A program made the position numbers and the translations under genes. From DUSC01 sp964371125 (GTDB taxonomy: Bacteria > Pseudomonadota > Alphaproteobacteria > Rhizobiales > Rhizobiaceae), in assembly GCA_964371125.1 (NCBI GenBank), contig CAYJMY010000014.1, forward strand, positions 1 through 43,796: a stretch of DNA of 43,796 nt, read 5' to 3'. Below are positions 9,342-18,029 of the stretch, piece after piece. How positions within the stretch are numbered: position 1 is the first letter of the stretch; every line of letters begins with the position of its first letter. Under the pieces are notes generated by a model. That model did not search any database, was not told the DNA's origin, and saw only the letters and a program-made list of their open reading frames with translations.

Positions 9342-9362
9342 CCGTCGGGGTCAGGCCGACGG
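9342..9362 (-). other. stem-loop just after flagellin 1 stop
   Basis: CCGTCGG (9342-9348) and CCGACGG (9356-9362) form a perfect seven-base stem with a seven-base loop, starting 12 bases after the flagellin stop codon. It has no T-run of its own. With the terminator hairpin at 9305-9325 it may protect the 3' end of an abundant flagellin message. That role is an inference. Confidence 0.4.
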
Positions 9363-9373
9363 GCCCGTCAACG

Positions 9374-10303
9374 TCAGTTCTGGAAGAGCGAGAGGATGCC
9401 CTGGACGCTGGAGTTGGCGATCGAGAGGCCCTGGATGCCGAGCTGCTGCTGGACCTGCAGGGCCTGGAGGCGGGTCGATTCTTCGTTCATGTCGGCATCG
9501 ACCAGCGTGCCGACGCCGCGGTCGATCGCGTCCATGAGGTTGTTGACGAAGTCGACCTGCAGGCTGATGCGGCTCTTCGCGGCGCCGAGGTCGGAAGCCG
9601 AGTTGGTCATCGCCTGGAGCGCGGAGTCGACATAGGAGATCATCTCGTCGAGATCGGCGAGATCGAGGTCGGAACTTGCCAGGGTCGAAATGTCGAGCGT
9701 CGACACCGAGTAGGTCACGCCGCCGTTCGTCGTCGTCGTCTCGGTGTCGAGCAGGCCCGACTGGTCGGCCGCGTCGTAGAGTTTCGCGGAGTTGACGCTG
9801 ATCGTGATGGTGCCGATCGAGACGGTGCCGTCGGAAGCACGGGCGAAGGAAGCGACGATGGCCTTGGTGTCGTTGTAGTCCGGATCGCTGGAGTCGACCG
9901 AGAGCCAGTTCTCGCCGGAGAAGGAGGCGGAGGAGGCGATGCCGATCAGCTGCTGCTGCATCTGGGTGATTTCGGCCTGCACCTTGGCGCGGTCGACGCC
10001 GGGCTCGCGGGCCGCGACCAGCTTGGACTTGATCTCGTCGACCACGTCGATGGCGCTGTTGGTCGCCGTGTAGGCGATGTCGATCTTGGAAGCGCCGAGG
10101 CCGAGGGCGTCCTGGACCGTCAGCAGCGCCTTGTTGTCCGACCGCATCGTGGTGGCGATCGACCAGTAGGCGGCATTGTCGCTCGCGCCGGCCACCCTGT
10201 AGCCCGTGGAGATTCGCGCCTGGGTCTCCTCAAGGCTGCGATTGGTCGCCTGAAGGCTCTTCAGAGCCGTCATCGCGGAAACGTTCGTCAAGATGCTGGC
10301 CAT
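9374..10303 (-). CDS. flagellin 1
   Basis: The 309-residue product forms the flagellar filament and is secreted by the flagellar type III system. The conserved N-terminal coiled coil (TALKSLQATNRSLEETQARISTG cut at its core, then YRVAGASDNAAYWSIAT) and the C-terminal one (ESTRLQALQVQQQLG...ILSLFQN) flank a short variable centre, as in the compact flagellins of Rhizobiales. The ATG at 10303 (MASILTN) is chosen because flagellins start there; AGGAG lies about ten bases upstream, and an in-frame extension to 10384 is Arg/Pro-rich and unlike flagellin. It is a close paralogue of the flagellin at 40690-41610. It is transcribed divergently from the chemotaxis operon, with likely CtrA sites between them. 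Which fla letter it deserves cannot be decided. Confidence 0.96.
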   Translation of the reverse strand: MASILTNVSAMTALKSLQATNRSLEETQARISTGYRVAGASDNAAYWSIATTMRSDNKALLTVQDALGLGASKIDIAYTATNSAIDVVDEIKSKLVAAREPGVDRAKVQAEITQMQQQLIGIASSASFSGENWLSVDSSDPDYNDTKAIVASFARASDGTVSIGTITISVNSAKLYDAADQSGLLDTETTTTNGGVTYSVSTLDISTLASSDLDLADLDEMISYVDSALQAMTNSASDLGAAKSRISLQVDFVNNLMDAIDRGVGTLVDADMNEESTRLQALQVQQQLGIQGLSIANSSVQGILSLFQN

Positions 10304-10407
10304 TTGGCACCGACTCCTGGATCTTGCAACGCCGCCGGGCCGGCAGTTCCGGTCCGAAGGTGCAGATGGGCCGTTACCCCCCAAGTGGAGCCGAGCAGCC
10401 GTCTGCT

Positions 10408-10518
10408 GTTAACACCTATGAACGAACATCCTTAACAAAAGCCTAATAGCAACATCCGGTTAACCATAATTGCGGGAGCGCGGAAAAAATGCCGCCGGCT
10501 CCACAATTCGTTAACCTG
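10408..10518. promoter_or_regulatory. CtrA-like site cluster between flagellin 1 and che operon
   Basis: This AT-rich part of the 426-base divergent intergenic region (10304-10729) holds three GTTAAC palindromes at 10408, 10459 and 10510, spaced exactly 51 bases apart. The second extends to TTAACCAT (10460-10467), the classical CtrA half-site. Between the first two, TTAA-N7-CTAA (10432-10446) is one base from the full CtrA consensus TTAA-N7-TTAA. A further GTTAAT lies at 10598. CtrA is a known regulator of motility genes in alphaproteobacteria. Binding here is inferred from the motifs. No other gene is seen in the interval. Confidence 0.55.
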
Positions 10519-10729
10519 CCGCTTGCCCCGGGGCGTTGCGCCCGCGCGCCAGCAACTATCAGGAACCGGCAGCAATCCCCCGGACCGCGGGGGTAACGTT
10601 AATCAGCCCGAAACCATTCGTGACCGATACTGCACATATCGGGGCTAGGGCGCGAAGCGGCCAAAGGCATGATGCCGCGCTCCGGATCCGGCCGGCCCGG
10701 AATGATCCTCCCAAATACCCGGATATCAA

Positions 10730-12319
10730 ATGGTCGCGCAGGCAGACTCGCGCTCCTCGCTGCAGGAACGCCTCGACTTCGTTGGGCTCGATGGTGCGGC
10801 GCGCCAGCGCCTCAAGCAGATGAAGCCCTTCATCGAAAAGGCCATCTCGCCGGCGCTCGACACTTTCTACAAAGCGGTGCGCGCAAATCCGGAAGCCCGC
10901 ACGTTCTTCCGCGACGAGGCGCATCTCTCCGGCGCCAAGAACCGCCAGGTCGCTCACTGGGGCGTCATCGCCGACGCCGAATACGGCGTCGCCTACGAGA
11001 CTGCGGTTCGCGCGATCGGTCACGCCCACGCCCGGTTGGGCCTCGAGCCCCGACTCTACATCGGCGGATACGCCCTCATCACAGAAGAACTGATCAAGGC
11101 GCTCGTCGGCCAGAATCGCACGGGCCTGTTCGACCGCTCGGGCAAGCGCGAGGACCTCGCCGCTTCGCTGGCAGTGCTCGTCAAGGCGATCTTCCTCGAC
11201 ATGGATCTCGCCATCTCCATTTACCTCGAGGAACTGGACGCGCAGCGGCGCAAGGCCGAAGCTGCTCGCGCCGAGGCGGAAAAGAACCAGAGACACGCGC
11301 TCGACGCCCTTACCGACGCACTGCATCGGCTCGCGGCGGGCGACCTGCGGACCCGGCTCACCGCCGAGGTCGCGGCAGAGTTCGAACAACTCAAGACCGA
11401 CTTCAACGACGCCACAGCCGCGCTGGAGCAGGCCATCACCAGCGTCGCCGTGGCCAGCGCCGCCATCAGCGACGGCACCGCCGAAATCGGCCAGGCCGCC
11501 GACGACATGTCGCGGCGCACCGAACAGCAGGCGGCGAGCCTGGAGCAGTCGGCCGCAGCGCTCAACCAGCTCACGTCGGCGGTGAAGCGTTCGACCGTCG
11601 ACGCCGCCGAGACCGCGACCAGGGTCGTGACGACTCGCAAGGAGGCCGAGATTTCCGGCGACATCGTCAAGAGCGCCGTCGCCGCGATGAACCAGATCGA
11701 GAAGTCGTCCTCCGAGATCGGCCAGATCATCGGTGTCATCGACGAGATCGCCTTCCAGACCAACCTGCTCGCGCTCAACGCGGGCGTCGAGGCGGCACGC
11801 GCCGGCGAGGCGGGCCGCGGCTTCGCCGTGGTGGCTTCGGAAGTGCGCAGCCTGGCGCAGCGTTCGGCCGAGGCGGCGAAGGAAATCAAGCAGCTGATCG
11901 CGGCGAGCACCTCGCAGGTGATGGCCGGCGTCAAGCTGATCGCCGAGACCGGCACCGTCTCCGCGAAGATCATCACGCAGGTCGCGGAGATCGACGGCGG
12001 CGTCGCGCAACTCGCCAACTCCTCCACAGAACAGTCGACCGGATTGGCCGAGGTGACCGTCGCCATCACACAGATGGACCAGGCCACCCAGCAGAACGCC
12101 GCGATGGTCGAGCAGACCACGGCGGCCGTCCATTCGCTGCGCCACCAGGCCGAGGAGCTGGTGCAGACGGTGAGCCGGTTCAAGATCCACGACGTGCTGC
12201 CGGTGGCACAAACAAGAACCGAGCGCGGCGGGCGCACGGCTGCGCGCCGGTCCGGTCACCTGACCGACGGCAACACGGCGCTCGCGACGGAAAGCGGAGA
12301 TGGCTGGCGTGAATTCTGA
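10730..12319 (+). CDS. icpA: soluble globin-coupled chemoreceptor
   Basis: The 529-residue methyl-accepting protein has no transmembrane segment, so it is cytoplasmic. Residues ~12-165 form a protoglobin domain of the globin-coupled sensor type. H100 in GHAHARLGLEP is the likely proximal haem ligand, suggesting oxygen or another diatomic gas as the signal. A short linker leads to the receptor signalling domain, with the hairpin tip EIAFQTNLLALNAGVEAARAG at its centre. It ends in GWREF, a fit to the xWxxF tether for CheR/CheB. It matches Sinorhizobium IcpA in architecture and as first gene of the che operon. The ATG at 10730 has no strong ribosome site. The family usually has Trp in the WYIGG motif; here it is LYIGG. 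Confidence 0.92.
   Translation: MVAQADSRSSLQERLDFVGLDGAARQRLKQMKPFIEKAISPALDTFYKAVRANPEARTFFRDEAHLSGAKNRQVAHWGVIADAEYGVAYETAVRAIGHAHARLGLEPRLYIGGYALITEELIKALVGQNRTGLFDRSGKREDLAASLAVLVKAIFLDMDLAISIYLEELDAQRRKAEAARAEAEKNQRHALDALTDALHRLAAGDLRTRLTAEVAAEFEQLKTDFNDATAALEQAITSVAVASAAISDGTAEIGQAADDMSRRTEQQAASLEQSAAALNQLTSAVKRSTVDAAETATRVVTTRKEAEISGDIVKSAVAAMNQIEKSSSEIGQIIGVIDEIAFQTNLLALNAGVEAARAGEAGRGFAVVASEVRSLAQRSAEAAKEIKQLIAASTSQVMAGVKLIAETGTVSAKIITQVAEIDGGVAQLANSSTEQSTGLAEVTVAITQMDQATQQNAAMVEQTTAAVHSLRHQAEELVQTVSRFKIHDVLPVAQTRTERGGRTAARRSGHLTDGNTALATESGDGWREF
11726..11793. repeat. chemoreceptor hairpin-tip conserved DNA block, copy 1
   Basis: This 68-base stretch encodes IIGVIDEIAFQTNLLALNAG plus three residues. 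It is nearly identical at the DNA level to 20744-20811 (plus strand) and to 22032-22099 (minus strand). Such conserved coding DNA can confuse short-read assembly, which bears on the gap at 22178-22187. Confidence 0.75.
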
Positions 12320-12329
12320 GGTCCTGGGA

Positions 12330-12617
12330 ATGAGAAGCGCAATCAGCGAGAAGATCAATCTGCCGCCGGTGATGGACATCACTGCCGCGGCTCCCCTGAC
12401 GAACGAATTCCTGCTCCTCAGGGGCAAGGACGTGCAGGTCGATGCTTCCGCGGTCGAACGCGTCGGCGGCCAGTGCCTGCAGGTCCTGCTGTCGGCCGCC
12501 GCGACCTGGGCACATGACGGAATGGAATTGGACCTCGTCGACCCTTCTACGAACTTCACCGAAGCCCTGGAAACCTCGGGGCTAGGCCTAGAAAACCTTT
12601 CGGTAAGGAATAGCTAA
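12330..12617 (+). CDS. cheS: STAS-domain chemotaxis accessory protein CheS
   Basis: The 95-residue product has a STAS-like fold: short strands and helices ending in the VDASAVERVGGQCLQVLLSAA core. In the same position of the Sinorhizobium meliloti operon, the 97-residue CheS binds CheA and promotes removal of phosphate from the non-motor CheY1. Length, position and the STAS signature support the same role here. The ATG at 12330 has GAGG eight bases upstream. An alternative ATG at 12300 would overlap icpA by 20 bases and add ten residues. The stop is directly abutted by cheY1. The function is transferred by family and position rather than shown. Confidence 0.8.
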   Translation: MRSAISEKINLPPVMDITAAAPLTNEFLLLRGKDVQVDASAVERVGGQCLQVLLSAAATWAHDGMELDLVDPSTNFTEALETSGLGLENLSVRNS

Positions 12618-12983
12618 ATGAAGAAAGTCATTCTCACGGTAGACGATTCGCGGACCATCCGCGAAATGCTGCGCACCGCCCTCGCCGACGCCGGCATGGA
12701 CGTCCTCCAGGCCGAGGACGGGGTGCACGGCCTCGAAGTCCTGCAGTCGGCGATGCCAGACGTCATCGTCACCGACATCAACATGCCCCGGATGGACGGC
12801 TTCGGCTTCATCGAAGCCGTGCGCAGCAACGACCAGTATCGCGCCATCCCCATCCTCGTCCTGACCACCGAAAGCATGGACGAGAAGAAGGATCGCGCCC
12901 GCCGCGCCGGCGCCACCGGCTGGATCGTCAAGCCGTTCGATCCCGTGAAGCTCGTCAGCGCCATCAACCGCGTCGCTGCCTGA
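12618..12983 (+). CDS. cheY1: chemotaxis response regulator CheY1
   Basis: This is a single-domain receiver of 121 residues. The acidic pair D9/D10, phospho-acceptor D53 (VTDINMP), switch T83 and K105 (KPFD) are all present, so it can be phosphorylated by CheA. In rhizobia with two CheY proteins, CheY2 acts on the motor and CheY1 serves as a phosphate sink. Position after cheS and before cheA indicates this is the sink-type protein. Its start abuts the cheS stop with no gap, and cheA follows after 19 bases. Confidence 0.94.
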   Translation: MKKVILTVDDSRTIREMLRTALADAGMDVLQAEDGVHGLEVLQSAMPDVIVTDINMPRMDGFGFIEAVRSNDQYRAIPILVLTTESMDEKKDRARRAGATGWIVKPFDPVKLVSAINRVAA

Positions 12984-13002
12984 AACCCGGAGACACCTGC
13001 GC

Positions 13003-15213
13003 ATGGATACCATGGCGGCAATCAAGCAGACGTTCTTCCAGGAATGCGAGGAACAGCTCGCCGAACTGGAGAACGGCTTGCTGGCGATCGAGCGCCAGGA
13101 AGGCGACCACGAGACGATCAATGCCGTGTTCCGCGCGGTTCATTCCATCAAGGGCGGCGCCGGAGCGTTCGGCCTCGATGACCTCGTGCGCTTCGCCCAC
13201 ACGTTCGAGACGACCCTCGACCTGATGCGCAGCAGCGAACTCGAGATAACGCCGGGGCTGGTCAAGCTCATGCTGCGCGCCGCCGACGGTCTCGCCGACC
13301 TCGTGCGCTTCTCGCGCGACGGCGCCGACCTCGACCGCGCGCGCATCGCCCAGCTCAACGGCGAACTGGCGCGCGCCGCCTCCGGCGAAGCCGCAGCGCC
13401 GGCATTCGAGGCGCCCGCGCCGGCCGCGCCGGCGGTCGCGGACGAACCGGCACCCGACGAGAACGGTTTCGTCCCCATCCGCTTCTCGCTCGACGACCTT
13501 ATCGGCGGGCCGGCGTTCTCCGCCGAAGAAACCCCGGCGGACGCTCCGCTGACGGTGCGCTTCAGGCCTAAGCCGGAACTCTACGCCAAGGCGAACGACG
13601 CGGTCGTGCTGTTGCGCGAGATCCGCCGGCTCGGCGAGGCGAAGATCGCCTGCGACACGTCGGAAATCCCGATGCTCACAGAACTCGATCCCGAGGGAGC
13701 GTATCTCTCCTGGACGGTCGAGCTCGATCCGGCGATCGAGGAAGCCTCGGTGCGGGAAATCTTCGAATTCGTCGTCTTCGACTGCGATCTCGACATCGGA
13801 ACCGCGCCCGAGCCGGTTTCCGCCACCATCCTGACGCTGCCCGAACCGGTTGCGGTCGTCGTCGAGGCCGCCTTCGCGCCGGCCCCGGTCCAGCAGGCCG
13901 AGACCGCGACGGTCATCCAGCTGGCGCCGGACCGCGAAATGACGCCGACCGAGAGCCTGATCAAGGCCGGACAGACGCAGCAGGCCGCAGCGGCGAGCCA
14001 GCAGACCACGATCCGCGTCGACCTGGACCGCGTCGACCGGTTGATCGACCTGGTCGGCGAGCTGGTGATCAACCAGTCGATGCTGGCGCAGCGCGTCACC
14101 GAAGCCGGCATCGCCCGGCTGTCCGAGGTCGCCGTCGGCCTCGACGATCTCGAGCACCTGACCCGCGAGATCCAGGACAGCGTGATGGCCATCCGCGCGC
14201 AGCCCGTGCGCCCGATCTTCCAGCGCATGTCGCGGGTCGTGCGCGAAGTCGCCGACATGACCGGAAAATCGGTCCGCCTGGTGACCGAGGGCGAGGGCTG
14301 CGAGGTCGACAAGACAGTCATCGAGCGCCTCGCCGATCCGCTGACGCACATGATCCGCAACGCGATCGACCACGGGCTGGAGAGGCCGGAGGAGCGCGTC
14401 GCGGCAGGCAAGGCGGAGCAGGGCATCGTGCGCATGACCGCGGCGCACCGTTCCGGACGCGTCATCATCGAGGTCTCCGACGACGGCGCCGGCATCAACC
14501 GCGCCCGCGTCAAGGAACTCGCTGTGAAGAAGGGGCTGATCGAAGCCACTGCCCAGCTTTCCGACAGCGAGATCGACGACCTGATCTTCCATCCCGGCTT
14601 CTCAACGGCCAGCTCGATCTCCGACGTCTCCGGCCGCGGCGTCGGCATGGACGTCGTCAAGCGTTCGATCCAGGCGCTGGGTGGCCGCATCAGCATCACC
14701 TCGCGGCCCGGCCGCGGCACCGTGTTCACGCTGAGCCTGCCGCTCACGCTCGCCGTCCTCGACGGCATGGTGGTGACGGTCTCCGGCCAGACGCTGGTCG
14801 TGCCGCTGACCGCGATCGTCGAGACGCTGCAGCCGAAGAAGCAGGACGTGCACGGCCTCGGCGACACCAGCCGGGTCATCGCCATCCGTGGCTCGTTCGT
14901 CCCGCTGATCGACATCGGCCGCGAGCTCGGCTACCGCCAGGAAGAGGCCGATCCGCTGAACAGCGTCGCCATCATGGTGGAATCGGAGAACCGGTCGCAG
15001 AGCGCGCTGCTCGTCGACGGGATCATCGGTCAGCAGCAGGTCGTCATCAAGAGTCTCGAGACGAACTACGGCCATGTGTTCGGCGTGGCAGCGGCAACCA
15101 TCCTGGGTGACGGCCGGGTTGCCGTGATCCTCGACGTCGATGCCGTCGTCGCCGGTTCGCGGGCCGACACCGGCAGGTCCGACAACTCAAATCGCAAGAG
15201 GAACGCAGCATGA
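13003..15213 (+). CDS. cheA: chemotaxis histidine kinase CheA
   Basis: The 736-residue cytoplasmic kinase autophosphorylates in receptor arrays and passes phosphate to CheY1, CheY2 and CheB. The P1 domain has phospho-histidine H47 (RAVHSIKGG). A long Ala/Pro-rich linker and response-regulator-binding P2-like region follow. P3/P4 is seen from about residue 340 with the N box (MIRNAIDHGLE), G1 (DDGAGI) and G2 (GRGVGMDVV). A CheW-like P5 domain occupies the C terminus. All catalytic motifs look intact. The stop overlaps the start of cheW by four bases, indicating translational coupling. Confidence 0.97.
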   Translation: MDTMAAIKQTFFQECEEQLAELENGLLAIERQEGDHETINAVFRAVHSIKGGAGAFGLDDLVRFAHTFETTLDLMRSSELEITPGLVKLMLRAADGLADLVRFSRDGADLDRARIAQLNGELARAASGEAAAPAFEAPAPAAPAVADEPAPDENGFVPIRFSLDDLIGGPAFSAEETPADAPLTVRFRPKPELYAKANDAVVLLREIRRLGEAKIACDTSEIPMLTELDPEGAYLSWTVELDPAIEEASVREIFEFVVFDCDLDIGTAPEPVSATILTLPEPVAVVVEAAFAPAPVQQAETATVIQLAPDREMTPTESLIKAGQTQQAAAASQQTTIRVDLDRVDRLIDLVGELVINQSMLAQRVTEAGIARLSEVAVGLDDLEHLTREIQDSVMAIRAQPVRPIFQRMSRVVREVADMTGKSVRLVTEGEGCEVDKTVIERLADPLTHMIRNAIDHGLERPEERVAAGKAEQGIVRMTAAHRSGRVIIEVSDDGAGINRARVKELAVKKGLIEATAQLSDSEIDDLIFHPGFSTASSISDVSGRGVGMDVVKRSIQALGGRISITSRPGRGTVFTLSLPLTLAVLDGMVVTVSGQTLVVPLTAIVETLQPKKQDVHGLGDTSRVIAIRGSFVPLIDIGRELGYRQEEADPLNSVAIMVESENRSQSALLVDGIIGQQQVVIKSLETNYGHVFGVAAATILGDGRVAVILDVDAVVAGSRADTGRSDNSNRKRNAA

Positions 15214-15686
15214 TGCACGTGAGCGAGAAAGACCTGTCCGCAAACAGCGAGCTGATCGCGTTTCGGCTGGGAGGCCAGGAATTCTGCGTCGACATCATGT
15301 CGGTGCGCGACATCAGGGGCTGGACGCAGACGACCCCCCTTCCCCACTCGCCCGAATACGTGAAGGGCGTCATCAACCTGCGCGGCTCCGTGCTGCCGGT
15401 GATCGACCTCGCCGCCCGCCTGGGCTTCAGGGCGACGGAGCCGACGGCCCGCCACGTCATCATCGTCACCCAGGTCAACAACCAGAGCGTCGGACTGCTC
15501 GTCGAGGCTGTCTCCGACATCCTGACGATCAACGCCGGCGCGATCCAGCCGACGCCCGACGTCGCGTCCGACCTCGCCCGCATGTTCATGCGCGGCGTGC
15601 TGGCGATCGAGGGCCGCATGATCAGCCTGATCTCGCTGGACTGCGTGCTGCCCCAGAACTCCGAATCGGCAGGAACCGTGCATTGA
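15210..15686 (+). CDS. cheW: chemotaxis coupling protein CheW
   Basis: The 158-residue protein consists of one CheW domain, with the typical strand FRLGGQEFCVDIMSVRDI at the start and the VKGVINLRGSVLPVIDL core. It links receptor tips to CheA through its similarity to the CheA P5 domain. It overlaps cheA by four bases at the start and cheR by four bases at the end, so the three are translated in tandem. It corresponds to cheW1 of rhizobial operons. Any second CheW would lie outside the window. Confidence 0.96.
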   Translation: MMHVSEKDLSANSELIAFRLGGQEFCVDIMSVRDIRGWTQTTPLPHSPEYVKGVINLRGSVLPVIDLAARLGFRATEPTARHVIIVTQVNNQSVGLLVEAVSDILTINAGAIQPTPDVASDLARMFMRGVLAIEGRMISLISLDCVLPQNSESAGTVH

Positions 15687-16558
15687 GCACACTACCGGCC
15701 CAAAAGGATGCGGCGATCGTTCCGGGCGAATACCTGCTCACGGCCGCCGATTTCCGCCAGATCGCGGCGATCCTCCACGACGACGCAGGCATAAGCCTGT
15801 CGGAGGCGAAAGCCGCGCTGGTCTACGCGCGGCTGGCGAAACGCCTGCGCGCCCTCGGCCTGTCATCGTTCCGCGATTACTGCGCGCTGGTCTCCGACGG
15901 CAACGCCGTCGACGAGCGCCAGAAGCTGGTCGCAGCGCTGACCACCAACGTCACCAAGTTCTTCCGCGAAAAACACCATTTCGAGCATCTCCAGCGCACG
16001 GCGCTGCCGGCGCTGATCGAGCGCGCCCGCAAGGGCGGCCAGGTGCGCATCTGGTCCGCCGGCTGCTCCAACGGCCAGGAGGCCTATTCGGCCGCCGTCG
16101 TCATCCTGTCGATGATGCCGGAAGTGCTCTCCCACGACTTCAAGATCCTCGCCACCGACATCGATCCGAACATGATCGCCGAAGGCAGGGTCGGCCGCTA
16201 CAGCTCGACCGCCGTCGAGGACGTTCCGCCGGAGCTGAAGAAGCGCTGGCTGCGCAAGGTGCGCGAGGACGAATGGCAGGTCGCCGACGAGGCGATGCAG
16301 CTGGTCAGCTTCCGCGAGCTCAACCTGTTCGCCCAGTGGCCGATGAAGCGGCCCTTCGACATCATTTTCTGCCGCAACGTGGCGATCTACTTCGACAAGA
16401 CCAAGCAGGCCGAACTGTGGGCGCGCTTCGCCAAGACGCTGCTGCCCGCCGGCTACCTCTACATCGGCCATTCCGAGCGCATAACCGGGCCGGCCACCGA
16501 CATCTTTGCCAACGACGGCATCACGACATGGCGCCGCTCGCAAGGGAGCATCCGATGA
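15683..16558 (+). CDS. cheR: chemoreceptor methyltransferase CheR
   Basis: The 291-residue enzyme transfers methyl groups from S-adenosylmethionine to receptor glutamates during adaptation. The N-terminal helical domain (LTAADFRQIAAILHDDAGI) and the Rossmann-fold SAM site (IWSAGCSNGQEAYS) are clear, as are TDIDPNMI and FCRNVAIYFD further on. The TTG at 15683 is chosen because it overlaps the cheW stop as TTGA, gives the usual family length, and no ATG or GTG lies near the conserved start. All three receptors in this window end in a xWxxF motif that CheR could bind through its beta subdomain. Confidence 0.95.
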   Translation: MSTLPAQKDAAIVPGEYLLTAADFRQIAAILHDDAGISLSEAKAALVYARLAKRLRALGLSSFRDYCALVSDGNAVDERQKLVAALTTNVTKFFREKHHFEHLQRTALPALIERARKGGQVRIWSAGCSNGQEAYSAAVVILSMMPEVLSHDFKILATDIDPNMIAEGRVGRYSSTAVEDVPPELKKRWLRKVREDEWQVADEAMQLVSFRELNLFAQWPMKRPFDIIFCRNVAIYFDKTKQAELWARFAKTLLPAGYLYIGHSERITGPATDIFANDGITTWRRSQGSIR

Positions 16559-17652
16559 GTCCCGTCCGTGTGCTGGTCATCGACGACAGCGCCACCATGC
16601 GCAAGCTGATCTCCTACGCCTTGAACGGCGCGCCCGGCATCGAGGTCGTCGGGGAGGCGCCGGACCCGACGGAGGCGTTCCGCCTCGTCGACACGCTCGA
16701 TCCCGACGTCATCACGCTCGACGTCGAGATGCCGAAGATGAACGGACTGGACTTCCTGCGCCGCGTCATGAAGCACCGGCCGCGTCCGGTGATCATGGTG
16801 TCGACGTTGACGGTGAGCGGCGCCGCCGTGACCATCGAGGCGCTGATGAACGGCGCCTTCGACTGCGTCGGCAAGCCCTCCCTCCAGGACGACCGCACCT
16901 TCAGCGAACTGGTCGACAAGGTCCGTGCCGCGGGCGAGATGCGCCGCCAGCGCCGCGACCGCGGCCATGTGCCGGCCGACGCCTCCCACGGCGCCGCGCA
17001 TGCCGCCGCCCACGCCACGGCGCACGCCCCGGCCGGTTCCTACCGCGCCACCGAGAAGCTCATCGCCATCGGCGCGTCGACCGGCGGCGTCGAGGCGCTG
17101 ATCACCGTGCTGAGCGGCTTCCCGGCCGACTGCCCGCCGACCGTCATCACCCAGCACATGCCGGCGAACTTCACCCGCAGCTTCGCCGACCGGCTCGACC
17201 GCATGTGCAAGCCGGCGGTGAGCGAGGCGGTCGACCGCGCCGTGCTGTCGCGCGGCCACGTCTACATCGCGCCGGGCGGGCAGTACCACCTCGAGGTCCA
17301 TCGCCGCGGCGACGGCTTCGAAAGCCGGCTTCGCGACAGCGAGCCGGTGTCCGGCCACCGCCCCTCCGTCGACGTGCTGATGTCGTCGGTGGCGCGCGCC
17401 GCCGGACGCGACGCGGTCGGCGTCATCCTCACCGGCATGGGACGCGACGGTGCGCAGGGCCTGCTGCAGATGCGGCAGGCCGGGGCGCGCACCATCGGCC
17501 AGAACGAGGCGAGTTCGCTGATCTACGGCATGCCGCGCGTGGCCTTCGAGGTCGGCGCGGTCGAAAAGCAGGTTCACCTGACGAGAATAAGCCAGGAAAT
17601 CCTAGACCCGAGCCGGGTCCGGAACGAAGGAAGCTTGATGTGTCACTCCTAG
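16555..17652 (+). CDS. cheB: chemoreceptor methylesterase/deamidase CheB
   Basis: The 365-residue product has an N-terminal receiver domain with phospho-acceptor D56 (TLDVEMP), a His/Ala-rich linker around residues 140-160, and a C-terminal methylesterase domain. The catalytic triad is S175 (GASTGG), H201 (TQHMP) and D298 (GMGRDG). It removes receptor methyl groups when phosphorylated by CheA, opposing CheR. The ATG at 16555 overlaps the cheR stop as ATGA. Its C-terminal end overlaps cheY2 by 13 bases in another frame. Confidence 0.96.
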   Translation: MSPVRVLVIDDSATMRKLISYALNGAPGIEVVGEAPDPTEAFRLVDTLDPDVITLDVEMPKMNGLDFLRRVMKHRPRPVIMVSTLTVSGAAVTIEALMNGAFDCVGKPSLQDDRTFSELVDKVRAAGEMRRQRRDRGHVPADASHGAAHAAAHATAHAPAGSYRATEKLIAIGASTGGVEALITVLSGFPADCPPTVITQHMPANFTRSFADRLDRMCKPAVSEAVDRAVLSRGHVYIAPGGQYHLEVHRRGDGFESRLRDSEPVSGHRPSVDVLMSSVARAAGRDAVGVILTGMGRDGAQGLLQMRQAGARTIGQNEASSLIYGMPRVAFEVGAVEKQVHLTRISQEILDPSRVRNEGSLMCHS

Positions 17653-18029
17653 CCCAACTGAAGATACTCGTCGTCGACGACACCACGACAAGCCGGCTTC
17701 TGCTGCGCGATGCCCTGGAGAATCTGGGCTTCCGGCACATCCAGGTCGCCGCGAACGGCGAAGAGGCCATGAAGATCATGCTCACCGCACCCTCGCACCT
17801 GATCATCTCGGACTACAACATGCCGAAGATGGATGGGCTTCAGCTCCTGAAGGCGATCCGCGAGTACAAGCCGCTGAGCCGGACCCCGTTCATCATCCTC
17901 ACCGGCAACGCCGACCGGAAGGTGCTCGAGGACGGCGCCAAGCTGGGCCTCAACAACTACCTCACCAAGCCGTTCACCCCCGACAACCTGCGGCGATCAT
18001 TGGAAGCGATCGTCGGGAGGCTTCATTGA
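17640..18029 (+). CDS. cheY2: chemotaxis response regulator CheY2 (motor-acting)
   Basis: This is a 129-residue receiver protein with D13/D14, phospho-acceptor D58 (ISDYNMPKMDG), T88 and K110, all intact. In Sinorhizobium, CheY2 of the same length and operon position is the regulator that binds the flagellar motor, and the same role is inferred here. The GTG at 17640 lies inside the last codons of cheB, and the GGAACGAAGGA region supplies a ribosome site. The next gene starts within its stop codon region. Confidence 0.93.
   Translation: MSLLAQLKILVVDDTTTSRLLLRDALENLGFRHIQVAANGEEAMKIMLTAPSHLIISDYNMPKMDGLQLLKAIREYKPLSRTPFIILTGNADRKVLEDGAKLGLNNYLTKPFTPDNLRRSLEAIVGRLH

Noticed and set aside
10536..10823. 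95-codon plus-strand frame before the globin receptor
   Set aside because: No ribosome site or domain character is seen, and it runs into the receptor gene in another frame.
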